From the NCBI GenBank assembly GCA_026981655.1, contig JALSIJ010000012.1, positions 1-33,711 of the forward strand: a DNA stretch of 33,711 bases. Direction: 5' to 3'. The notes under the pieces were generated by a model. That model had not been told where the DNA came from, ran no database searches, and saw only the letters and a list, made by a program, of their open reading frames with translations. Shown in pieces: positions 15,399 through 23,702 of this stretch. Source of the stretch: Rhizobiaceae bacterium. Lineage in GTDB: Bacteria; Pseudomonadota; Alphaproteobacteria; Rhizobiales; Rhizobiaceae. The stretch's first letter is position 1, and every line of letters begins with the position of its first letter. The position numbers and the translations under genes were made by a program.

Positions 15399-16154
15399 TC
15401 AAAGACCCAAAGTTGCTGTACCAGATGCCTTGTGGCATTTAACAACAACAACTGTAACATTATCGGTACCCCCTCTCGTCAAAGTCATATCCATCAACAT
15501 GTCGCAACCCACTTTTGGGTGACGCCCATCTATTGCATCCAGAACTTCGTGGTCTTCCACATGTGCAGTCAAGCCATCACTGCAAATGACGAAAGTATCG
15601 CCGGATTCAATTGTCCCCTGTTCAAGGTCTAATTGAGGTTCTTCTGTTACGCCGATTGCTCGGGTAATTACATTTTTCCTAGGCCAGTTTTCGGCCTCTT
15701 CTTCATTGATTAATCCCCGATCAAATAGCTCTTGAACTTCGGTATGGTCCTTCGAAAGCTGCTTTAGCTCGCCACGACGAATCAGATATACTCGACTATC
15801 TCCCGACCATACACATGCATAGTGCCTGTCGTAAGTAAGTAATGATGCTAAAGTTGCACCTATCATGCCACCTTGACGTTCTTCCGCGATTGAACGAATT
15901 TCACTATTTGCTTTTGATATACGGTCTTGAAATCTTGCCAGCAGATCGCGGGCTGAAATTGGCGTGCCTATAGAGCCCGCATGCTCAACAATTGCAGCTG
16001 ACGCGATTTCACCTGCGTCATGCCCGCCCATGCCATCAGCCACCAACCAGACGCCGTTTTCCTTGTTGACGAAATAGCGATCTTCATTAAGTTCGCGCAC
16101 GCACCCGGTATCGCTGGCAGCCCAGTAGTCAAATCTAAATGCGTGTTCACTCAT
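15399..16154 (-). CDS. pppA: T6SS PP2C-family serine/threonine phosphatase PppA
   Basis: PppA reverses PpkA phosphorylation and resets T6SS activity. The 251-residue protein is a PP2C/PPM metal-dependent phosphatase without an evident membrane segment. Metal-ligand motifs are visible: RELNEDRYF (about 20-28), VADGMGGHDAGE (about 38-49), VCSDGLT (about 190-196) and GGTDNVTVVVVK near the C-terminus. It lies 18 bases upstream of ppkA and 110 bases downstream of tagF, the largest gap in the operon. An internal promoter is possible there but none is clear. In Agrobacterium TagF and PppA are reported as one fused protein; here they are separate. The start at 16154 has only a weak Shine-Dalgarno. 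Confidence 0.93.
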   Translation of the reverse strand: MSEHAFRFDYWAASDTGCVRELNEDRYFVNKENGVWLVADGMGGHDAGEIASAAIVEHAGSIGTPISARDLLARFQDRISKANSEIRSIAEERQGGMIGATLASLLTYDRHYACVWSGDSRVYLIRRGELKQLSKDHTEVQELFDRGLINEEEAENWPRKNVITRAIGVTEEPQLDLEQGTIESGDTFVICSDGLTAHVEDHEVLDAIDGRHPKVGCDMLMDMTLTRGGTDNVTVVVVKCHKASGTATLGL

Positions 16155-16264
16155 CTATATACAGATACACGACAATTGCCGCGTCCTTTTCCAGCACTCC
16201 CTAATGGTATCTGTTTGGCAAATAAACACAAAAGATACAAGTATCGAAATAAAACATCCCTAAT

Positions 16265-16933
16265 TTACGACACTCCACCAGTAATCATGCTGGTAAAAAA
16301 ATATGGATCGGGCAATCCCTGTTGAGAATATACAATTGGACCAAAATTGCTGCCCCCGTTTGTCCACCAATAAGTGCGACTTTCACACGCGCTGCGATAG
16401 TCAGTATCAGCTAAATTTGACAATAACTCGCTAACTGGTTGCTGGTCACTTCGCCAGATATGCCCCTTTCCCAATACTTCCCTGCCTGAAGTGTCATGGC
16501 TTGCATCTTCAATTGGCGCCAATAACCCTTGAGCCAACAGCTTTGCCTCAATCTCTACGTCTTCTTCCAGCGTTTGCAACAACCGCGCTTCAAGATCAAC
16601 ATACCATTGCTCATTATCATTCCAGCATGGCGGCACCAATCCGTTTCCGCTCTCATCGTAGTAAACCACGGAAAGCGGAAAAAACCGGCCGACCTGGTCA
16701 ACTGAAGGCATAATTACGCCTGTACAATCAACGCCAAAAATCTCTCGCCCACCCCAAAATCGCCAGATTGGTGCAACCAGATATTGGTCTTGCCAATCGC
16801 GGCCCAACTCATCTCGACTTGCTGCTACCGCTGACTGTAACCAATTTTCAAATGGCTCCAATATAGAACGGGGTATGTCAAATGAGATGAAATCGCGCTT
16901 TTGCGGCAATTTACCAAAAATTCCAAAGCCCAT
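16265..16933 (-). CDS. tagF: T6SS-associated regulator TagF (ImpM)
   Basis: TagF/ImpM (DUF2094) is a post-translational repressor of T6SS acting with or beside the PpkA/PppA switch. The 222-residue protein starts with GFGIFGKLPQKRDFISFDIP, the family's opening, though KRDF replaces the more usual GDF-type turn. Then come ENWLQSAV, the YLVAPIWRFWGG core (about 50-61) and GVIMPSVDQVGRFFPLSVV (about 72-90), all typical of ImpM. The length matches the family. It begins 3 bases after tssM ends, so the two are translationally coupled or nearly so. Confidence 0.9.
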   Translation of the reverse strand: MGFGIFGKLPQKRDFISFDIPRSILEPFENWLQSAVAASRDELGRDWQDQYLVAPIWRFWGGREIFGVDCTGVIMPSVDQVGRFFPLSVVYYDESGNGLVPPCWNDNEQWYVDLEARLLQTLEEDVEIEAKLLAQGLLAPIEDASHDTSGREVLGKGHIWRSDQQPVSELLSNLADTDYRSACESRTYWWTNGGSNFGPIVYSQQGLPDPYFFTSMITGGVS

Positions 16934-16936
16934 GAA

Positions 16937-19900
16937 TTAAAGCCCCGTTGGACATTTAAATTTCGTCAGCGCAGGCAGAGAAAACGGGTTTGAAACCGAT
17001 CCGACCTGTATTTTATAAGACACACCTCTACCCCCGATAACAAATCGCGCACTTAGCACATCGCCGCGCCTTGAAACATTGCCTGCGCGCAACAAGCGCA
17101 TGAATCCCCAGGGACCGGTATAGGAAATTTGGGCTTTCCTACCGGCCAGCTCAGGCACCAATGATATGCTTGCAGAACCGGAACTACCACTTGCCGGCCA
17201 AATGAATGTTTGTGGCGAGTTGCCAACCTGCCGGGATTCAATCACAGTTCCGTTGACGTTCAGCAATGCCAATTCAGCGTCACCAGAAATTGTATTTGGT
17301 GTCACGGTCAATTGTATTCCGGGCGCTGATCCACCATTGGGGAAAAACGCTTCCCTAATTTGAGCTGCTCGCTGAAAATCCTTAATTGCGCTTTTTGAAA
17401 GCTCACGGCCGAGCCTTGTATCATCTTTCCATTTCCAGTTCTTACCGCTGATGTCAGCCATCTGCGCAAGATTCTGTGCAAAAAACCTGTCCAGCACACC
17501 ATTAGGTGCAAACAACCTGGAAAAATCGCTCATCGGAACATCACGGCCACTTCTGCGCGAAAACGGATAACGGTTGGCGATGACCCGTTTGCATGAACGG
17601 GTTACTGTGCTGGACAACATCTGGTTAAGCTGGGCAATTGATGATCCGGCTGCATCTCCCTCAAAGTCCTCAACGGCGGTCTGAACCATTTTGGCCAAAC
17701 TTCGTGGTAATCTTGACGCATTCGCCCGCAAATTGACCACCTGCATTTGCAAGTTTTGGTTTGCTCTTTGGGTCTGCGATGGATTAACAGCTGCCAATAT
17801 GAGGCTTTGATATACCTCATAAAAATTCTGCACCAAAGTATCAATCGGCCGCCGGCCGCTCTCTCCGTCTACTAAAGTATGATAGGGCTTGAAATAGGCT
17901 TCGATATTTGCGCCCGGAATCACTTTTTTACGAGAACCACCGGATCCCAATACCGAACCGGCCCGGCGTTGTGATTTTTTAATTGCCAGATCAATACCAA
18001 TTCTAGAAAGCCCCTTGGCGCGGTCACGAAAACGGCGTGCAGCTATTTTGGCAACATCACCGCCAATACCATTGCCATTTTTCCCGACGCTATTTAGCAG
18101 GCCTTCGCTTTCCTCAGGTGCGTCCCGTGTAAGGGCCGTCTCATCCTTAATGGAGTTGAATAACTGCTTTAGGGGTGAGGTTGGTGCAGATGCTGCTGAA
18201 AGCGCCAGATATTGTGGCTTGTCGCCCGACATCGACTTAAATTTGATATTGCCTAGCACCTTTTCCCATTCCCGAATAAATTCTTTGCGGTAACGGTTGA
18301 GCATTTGCGGGCCCAATTGTGCAAATTGCTCTTCAACGGCGGCCTGCTCTCCCACATCGCCCATTACCCATTGTTCGGCGACCATTTTTTCGGCGACAGC
18401 ACTTAACTGGGTTAAGAAGAACTGGTGGAACCCGTTATAGGTATAAAGACCAGGCACAGCCAGGTTTTCAATGTCTTCCCCATCAATGGTTTCAAAAACC
18501 AATGGCGTGTCTGCACCACCACGGGTCACAACATTCCAGTCTTCCAGTTCTGCGGAATGAGCAATTGACTTTATCAATGCATAGGCCCGATCACCCATGT
18601 TCATGCGAACCAGAGATCGTTGAGCCGATTCAACCAACGGTCCATTAAGTTCAAAACTCGGACGCTTGGCAACATCTAGGTTAAGCATGGCGCGCAGATG
18701 CTTTTCCAATTCAGCACGGGTATTTCGGTTGTTTGGACCTGGATATAAATCCTGTTTCCAGTCCCGCTGCAACCACGCAACAATTAGCTCTTTGTCGACC
18801 TTGGGAGCCTTGCCACCAAGCATTAGATATACTTTCAGCGCTTCGTAGACCACGATAGGATCGTTCATACTGGCTTCTATCTGGCGCTCAAGCCGTAATA
18901 TCAACCGCGAGCGGAACATCCGCTCCAACGCATGTCGATATGTGGTTTTGGAAGCAGATACCAACCTTTCACGTTGCGACAATCCGTAGGTTTCTGACAC
19001 GGGCGCATCTTTATTACGATTTTCATAACCGGTCGGCATGTAGCGGAGTTTCTGCAGCATTTCCAAAGTGCTTGAAACATCCACATCGGAAACTGTATTC
19101 GACTTAAGGCTGTTGTCTGCAATCACCCGATATTCATTGATCGAGTTTTCTGTTGCTACAATCAACGCGCGGTTTTGGTAATAACTCCAGCCCCAAACAC
19201 CAACAGCGCCCAGGCAAAAAAGTGTTATCGCTGTAATTGAGCCGTACCAAATGACTGCTCCGCGCCGAACAGCCGACATATCGCGTGAGACCCACCCGGC
19301 TTCTGCAAATATCACTTTCTTCAGTAAGTCATGCAAAAAGAAGCTTTTTGCATGACCGGAATAATGACGGGCGATCCCAGTCTCACCAAAACTTCTATCC
19401 ATTGCACCCAGCACCCGATCGATCGGCGTGCCTTCCTGGGTTCCTGACGAGAAATAGATACCGCGAAGGTTGGCGTTGGCTTGATATCTGGTATTCTCAA
19501 AAATTCGCTGCATAAAATTGGCGATAGGGTCTCGAAGGCTGGCAAATTGCGCAGGAAACCCAAAAATACTGATACGGGCAATCGGATCTGGTTCTTCTTG
19601 CAGCCGATCGGGTAATTCTTCGGTCAGACGTTTGACCAAATCATCAAATTCGGCCGGAATTTCTCCAACCATGTTTTTCTTGCGATCTTCCGTCTGAAAA
19701 GTTGCACCCCAGACTTTGCGCCTTCGACTTTCAGTAAAACTACCAAAATATTCGCTGAAACCGGAAATCAGGTCTGCTTTGGTGAATAGTGCATAAACCG
19801 GAAATTCAATTTTCAGTTCACTGTGAATTTCCAGCAACCGCTTTCTAATAGCTGTTGCATGCGCGTCCAGCTCCTGACCATCCATCGTCATTATGTCTTC

Positions 19901-20536
19901 AAGGCTGATTGCAACAATAACCCCGTTAATTGGTTGTTTGGTACGGTGGGTCTTCAACAGGGTAAGAAAAGACAGCCAGCTTTTTTTGTCTGATTCCTCG
20001 TCAGAATCCTGCGTAGTATATCGTCCTGCCGTATCAATCAGAACAGCGTCTTCCGTAAACCACCAATCGCAATAACGGGTGCCGCCGACACCGGCTATGG
20101 CAGCAGCGGACGATCCTTCGCTTAGCGGAAATTTCAAGCCCGAATTTACCAATGCAGTGGTTTTGCCGGCACCCGGCGGACCAACGATTATATACCAGGG
20201 AAGATCGTATAAATACGCGCCTTTTCCGCTTGATTTTTTGAGCGTACTGATGGCCTCACTCATCCGCTCCGCAAGCAGTTCGCCATCACCATCATCGTCA
20301 ACGGATTCGGAAAGTGCCGCCTCTAGTGCTTTTTCAGCCTTGCGCCTTTTCCAATAACGGAAACCGTAAATGCCGATTACCAGAGCAAAAACAAAGAAAA
20401 TAATCAGGAACCGGGTCCAAAAGCCACCAAGAGGCCGTACTTCACCAAAACCAATTAAAGGGCCAGCAAACCAGATAATTGCGGCGAACGCCAACAAACC
20501 CAGTACAATTGATATTCTAACAAGCCATTTTTTCAT
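16937..20536 (-). CDS. tssM: T6SS membrane complex protein TssM (IcmF/ImpL)
   Basis: TssM is the large inner-membrane protein that spans the periplasm and forms the T6SS docking complex with TssL. The 1199-residue product has two N-terminal helices (about 7-29 and 42-62). A cytoplasmic NTPase-like domain follows with Walker A GPPGAGKT (119-126) and VLIDTAGRY (165-173) as Walker B, plus ALFTKADLISGF (249-260). A third helix at about 426-451 leads into a large periplasmic region with the IcmF-related and C-terminal TssM segments (GPWGFMRLLRAG near the end). The Walker A motif is intact, as in the ATP-hydrolysing Agrobacterium homologue. It starts 1 base after tssL ends. No lipoprotein TssJ gene is present in the window. 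Confidence 0.96.
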   Translation of the reverse strand: MKKWLVRISIVLGLLAFAAIIWFAGPLIGFGEVRPLGGFWTRFLIIFFVFALVIGIYGFRYWKRRKAEKALEAALSESVDDDGDGELLAERMSEAISTLKKSSGKGAYLYDLPWYIIVGPPGAGKTTALVNSGLKFPLSEGSSAAAIAGVGGTRYCDWWFTEDAVLIDTAGRYTTQDSDEESDKKSWLSFLTLLKTHRTKQPINGVIVAISLEDIMTMDGQELDAHATAIRKRLLEIHSELKIEFPVYALFTKADLISGFSEYFGSFTESRRRKVWGATFQTEDRKKNMVGEIPAEFDDLVKRLTEELPDRLQEEPDPIARISIFGFPAQFASLRDPIANFMQRIFENTRYQANANLRGIYFSSGTQEGTPIDRVLGAMDRSFGETGIARHYSGHAKSFFLHDLLKKVIFAEAGWVSRDMSAVRRGAVIWYGSITAITLFCLGAVGVWGWSYYQNRALIVATENSINEYRVIADNSLKSNTVSDVDVSSTLEMLQKLRYMPTGYENRNKDAPVSETYGLSQRERLVSASKTTYRHALERMFRSRLILRLERQIEASMNDPIVVYEALKVYLMLGGKAPKVDKELIVAWLQRDWKQDLYPGPNNRNTRAELEKHLRAMLNLDVAKRPSFELNGPLVESAQRSLVRMNMGDRAYALIKSIAHSAELEDWNVVTRGGADTPLVFETIDGEDIENLAVPGLYTYNGFHQFFLTQLSAVAEKMVAEQWVMGDVGEQAAVEEQFAQLGPQMLNRYRKEFIREWEKVLGNIKFKSMSGDKPQYLALSAASAPTSPLKQLFNSIKDETALTRDAPEESEGLLNSVGKNGNGIGGDVAKIAARRFRDRAKGLSRIGIDLAIKKSQRRAGSVLGSGGSRKKVIPGANIEAYFKPYHTLVDGESGRRPIDTLVQNFYEVYQSLILAAVNPSQTQRANQNLQMQVVNLRANASRLPRSLAKMVQTAVEDFEGDAAGSSIAQLNQMLSSTVTRSCKRVIANRYPFSRRSGRDVPMSDFSRLFAPNGVLDRFFAQNLAQMADISGKNWKWKDDTRLGRELSKSAIKDFQRAAQIREAFFPNGGSAPGIQLTVTPNTISGDAELALLNVNGTVIESRQVGNSPQTFIWPASGSSGSASISLVPELAGRKAQISYTGPWGFMRLLRAGNVSRRGDVLSARFVIGGRGVSYKIQVGSVSNPFSLPALTKFKCPTGL

Positions 20537-20537
20537 A

Positions 20538-22160
20538 TTAGTTGGAACCGTCTTCTGGCAGTACTGGTATTTGCGATTCGTCCAGCGCTTCTTCCCGTTT
20601 GATCAACACTTCAACCCGCCGGTTTTTGGCGCGACCCGCTTTGGTTTTGTTGGACGCAACCGGTTCATCCGCACCTTTGCCCTCTACAACCATTCTGGAA
20701 GGGTCGGTCAGTCCCTTGGCCACAATATCGGCAACAGCTTTGGCCCGTTGTTGGGATAGATCAAAATTTGACTTAAAGCGACTTGTCGCACTGGTTTTGA
20801 TATTGTCAGTATGGCCAAAAATGAATATTGGGCCGGGTTCAGGATCCAGGGCCGCTGCAATTCGTTTGGCCACATCAATAAATTCCTTTTTTACATCTGC
20901 TTTACCTGATGCAAACAAAATTAGATTGCTAACATTGACAACAATATGCTCACCCAAAGGATCAACGGCAATTGTGCCGGCTTCGACTTCATCTTTCAAA
21001 GCCCCTCTGATCCTCTCCAACTGACCGGTATTTTTTGGCACAATGTCAGGCAAAGGTTCAAATGCTGCCCGTTCAATCGTAATCATTTCACTCGGGTGAA
21101 TTGTAACAAGCGTATCGGCCAGGGCTTCTGAATCATTGCCCAGTAACACCCTAAACAACAGAAACAGGCCAAACATAGAAACAGCTGCAAAACTGCTAAT
21201 TGCCCAAAGAGGCACGCGGGAGCCAAATTCCCTGATCTTGATTTCTATGCCGCGCCAGCGTGGAGAAATATCATCATCGCTGCGCGCCCGAAGATGACGC
21301 AATGCCTGATAAACATCTCGTCGAATGCGTTGAAGTTCGACATCACCACCGGCAGCGCCGCGATACTGGCCTTCAAATCCGAGACAAAGACAAGCATGCA
21401 TTAATTCGAGCAAATCATACCGTGGTGCGGGATTGGCTAAAACCTTGTTCAACTCTTCAAAAAATCCAACGCCGGATGTGCGGACCTTGAAGAATTGGGC
21501 CAACATGGAATATTGCATCCAGACATGGCGATCTGTTCCCGGCAGATTTTGTACAATATCATCTGCCGTGCCGCACAATATATATTTAGCGACAAGGGCA
21601 TCCTCTTTACTAACGCCGGATTCCAAAGCTTTTCTTTCAAACTCGGTTATCTGGTTTGCCACGTGGGTCATCAACGGCATTGCCTGCATCTCGACAATCA
21701 ACAACCGCAAGCGCCCTAGTAGAATCAGCAGTGATGTAGCGGCAGCCGTCATAGGATTTGCTGCAGAAATATCTGCACCATCTCTGGCGCTCAACGCAAC
21801 TTCAAGTGGAATCTTCCTTACAGGTTCAGCTTCTGGAATGTTTTGCGGCTGCAAAACATCAGGAAATGCCGGTTGCCCCGCCGCCTGCCCTTGCATCCAT
21901 GCATCCGACGATGGCTGTTTTACACCATATCCTGGTGCAGCCCCCGGGCCAGGCGGCGGTGCCGCGCCTGGCATTCCGTGAGGAACCAGTGGCGTTCTGG
22001 GTGGGGGAACGGGCGGTATCGGGGCTGAACGCGGAGCATTTGCAGGGCTTGCAGGTTTCGCACCACCAGGGGCAGCATTACCCGGACGGGGAACGCCGCC
22101 CGGTGTCGGACGAATTACAGTTCGGCCATTTGCGCCGAATGGATCGTCTTTTCCGCTCAT
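20538..22160 (-). CDS. tssL: T6SS membrane protein TssL (DotU/ImpK) with OmpA-like C-terminus
   Basis: TssL is the TssM partner in the inner-membrane complex. The 540-residue protein has a cytoplasmic N-terminal tail with Thr14 in GRTVIRPTPGG, then a Pro/Ala/Gly-rich stretch (about 20-110). The DotU domain (about 130-312) follows with AKYILCGTADDIV and QNLPGTDRHVWMQ. One membrane helix (about 317-338) precedes a periplasmic OmpA-like peptidoglycan-binding domain (about 400-522) with IFGHTDNIKTS, LSQQRAKAVADIV and GKGADEPVASN. This is the specialised form of TssL that anchors itself to the wall. Thr14 has the same number as the PpkA target reported in Agrobacterium TssL. The start overlaps the tssK end by 4 bases, indicating translational coupling. 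Confidence 0.96.
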   Translation of the reverse strand: MSGKDDPFGANGRTVIRPTPGGVPRPGNAAPGGAKPASPANAPRSAPIPPVPPPRTPLVPHGMPGAAPPPGPGAAPGYGVKQPSSDAWMQGQAAGQPAFPDVLQPQNIPEAEPVRKIPLEVALSARDGADISAANPMTAAATSLLILLGRLRLLIVEMQAMPLMTHVANQITEFERKALESGVSKEDALVAKYILCGTADDIVQNLPGTDRHVWMQYSMLAQFFKVRTSGVGFFEELNKVLANPAPRYDLLELMHACLCLGFEGQYRGAAGGDVELQRIRRDVYQALRHLRARSDDDISPRWRGIEIKIREFGSRVPLWAISSFAAVSMFGLFLLFRVLLGNDSEALADTLVTIHPSEMITIERAAFEPLPDIVPKNTGQLERIRGALKDEVEAGTIAVDPLGEHIVVNVSNLILFASGKADVKKEFIDVAKRIAAALDPEPGPIFIFGHTDNIKTSATSRFKSNFDLSQQRAKAVADIVAKGLTDPSRMVVEGKGADEPVASNKTKAGRAKNRRVEVLIKREEALDESQIPVLPEDGSN

Positions 22161-23488
22161 CTACGATCTTCCATAATTGCCCAAAGGTCTAACTGTAATT
22201 CCGGCCAATCACCAGCAAAATGCAAACCAATGCTGGCTGCTACACTAAACTCAGGCCAAAGCGCCGACGATTTGTCGAGGTAAAAATACACGTGATCAGA
22301 AATCGCTCGTATCTGCCTTGGCGGTGTCGGCATATGAACCAACTCAATACCCGGCAAATGTGTCTGAACAATTTCGTTCATTTTGTTATTTGGACCAACT
22401 TTACAGAGCGCGGAAAACTGCTGCTGAATTTCAGTCAGCGGCATGCTTGCTGAAACTTCGATAACAAAGGTTGCATGCTGGAACAGAGAACGATCTGTGA
22501 CCGATGCCAAATAGGCATTGGCAGCACGTTCAATAAGCTCAAGGCGAATGGCCCTGCCGACATCAAGGCTCAACAGCCGTTGAATATCGCTTACTACAGG
22601 TTCAAAAACGCTGTCCAGCGCATCCTGATCGTAGGGCGCATATTCGGGCGCCATGCGCTTTGGAGAAAAGGTCCATAACTCGCCGACAATGCGCAGTAAT
22701 TCCTGATATAGCTCCACCGGGTGAACATATTTGGAGTTACGCATATGCTTTAGCAGATTTATCTGTCGGTTCAGCATCTGCAACATGAAATAATCGAAGG
22801 TTTGCAATCCACCACCAGAACTTGGGTCGGCTGCATAGCGAGCGAGCGTTTCGAGTTTCGTATCGATCCAGCCAATGACCCTCTCTAGCCAGCCAAACAC
22901 TACCGGGTGTGCATGGCAAATAACCACGGGTGGCGCAAAGGTTTCATCCAGCAAAATGGTTTTATCCCGAACTTCCAAAATGCGGGCGACTTTTAGACAA
23001 TGAAAGCCGGGTTTCGGTGTTTTCCGGATTTCAAAGGTCAGGCGCGGATGAGCAACTTCTACTTCTTCTTCCACATGCATGTTGGAAGAAGAGTCAACCA
23101 GTGTTTCCAAATCTCGAACATAGCGAGACCCGCTGGTAGCTTCCTGCATATCAACTTCGCGGCCATTAACAGTTGCCATTGGCATACAAAGCCAGACTAC
23201 CTGCTTGTTGGCATTTTCCGGCACATCAATAGGAATTGCCAATGGGCTGGTGCCAGGCATGTCAAATGGAGTACCATCCTGAAAAACCCCACTGCCACGG
23301 CGCAAGCCAAATTTATTTTGCTGCGCCATGTCGCGATCGATTTCCAGATCGAAAAAGCCCCAAGGATAAGGGCTGATATGACGAACTCTGGTCTCAATCA
23401 GGTTTTCAATATAGCGATCAGATTGCTGCAGGTGGTGCTGGCGTAAGAATAAACCCTCCGACCACGCAACCTTACTGTACCATGACAT
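22157..23488 (-). CDS. tssK: T6SS baseplate-membrane linker TssK (ImpJ)
   Basis: TssK is the trimeric adaptor that ties the T6SS baseplate to the TssL/TssM membrane complex. The 443-residue protein begins VAWSEGLFLRQHHLQQSDRY (about 7-26), the strongest family signature. ISPYPWGFFDLEID and the central helical part with YFMLQMLNRQINLLKH follow. HLPGIELVHMPTPPRQI lies in the C-terminal domain that contacts TssL/TssM. The length is normal. The start codon follows a GGGAG Shine-Dalgarno. It is the first gene of the six-gene operon, and its 214-base upstream region holds two inverted repeats that look like regulator sites. Genes for the baseplate proteins it normally binds (TssE, F, G) are not in the window. 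Confidence 0.96.
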   Translation of the reverse strand: MSWYSKVAWSEGLFLRQHHLQQSDRYIENLIETRVRHISPYPWGFFDLEIDRDMAQQNKFGLRRGSGVFQDGTPFDMPGTSPLAIPIDVPENANKQVVWLCMPMATVNGREVDMQEATSGSRYVRDLETLVDSSSNMHVEEEVEVAHPRLTFEIRKTPKPGFHCLKVARILEVRDKTILLDETFAPPVVICHAHPVVFGWLERVIGWIDTKLETLARYAADPSSGGGLQTFDYFMLQMLNRQINLLKHMRNSKYVHPVELYQELLRIVGELWTFSPKRMAPEYAPYDQDALDSVFEPVVSDIQRLLSLDVGRAIRLELIERAANAYLASVTDRSLFQHATFVIEVSASMPLTEIQQQFSALCKVGPNNKMNEIVQTHLPGIELVHMPTPPRQIRAISDHVYFYLDKSSALWPEFSVAASIGLHFAGDWPELQLDLWAIMEDRR

Positions 23489-23533
23489 CTAAATTTTGGC
23501 TCCCTGACACTTGGTTTGAACAAATCAATCCGA

Positions 23534-23553
23534 CACTATGACCTAACATAGTG
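23534..23553. promoter_or_regulatory. Inverted repeat upstream of tssK, proximal
   Basis: CACTATG (23534-23540) and CATAGTG (23547-23553) are perfect 7-base arms with a 6-base spacer. The repeat is 46 bases upstream of the tssK start and has no T-run, so it reads as a protein-binding site rather than a terminator. Its centre is 40 bases from the centre of the distal repeat at 23570-23597. The regulator is unknown. Confidence 0.5.
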
Positions 23554-23569
23554 AGAATCCCAATGTTAT

Positions 23570-23597
23570 GATATGCAATAAATCACTATTGCATATC
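23570..23597. promoter_or_regulatory. Inverted repeat upstream of tssK, distal (GATATGCAATA-N6-TATTGCATATC)
   Basis: Perfect 11-base arms with a 6-base spacer are the longest clean palindrome in the window. It lies about 82 bases upstream of the tssK start codon, between the yeeE stop and tssK. It shares the spacer length but not the arm sequence with the proximal repeat. It fits an operator for a dimeric regulator of the T6SS operon; a transcriptional end for yeeE is less likely because no T-run follows. Confidence 0.6.
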
Positions 23598-23702
23598 GAT
23601 TTCCATCAAAATTCACCGAATGGGCAAAATCTGACCGGGATATTTGTATAAGTTATTGATTCAGCCGAGCTATGCCGTATCAGTCTGGTACAATAAGCAG
23701 CC

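Noticed and set aside
13419-23488. Search for T6SS effector/immunity, hcp, vgrG or PAAR genes within or beside the operon
   Set aside because: Every frame of reasonable length is accounted for by the six genes, and none of the flanking genes resembles these families.
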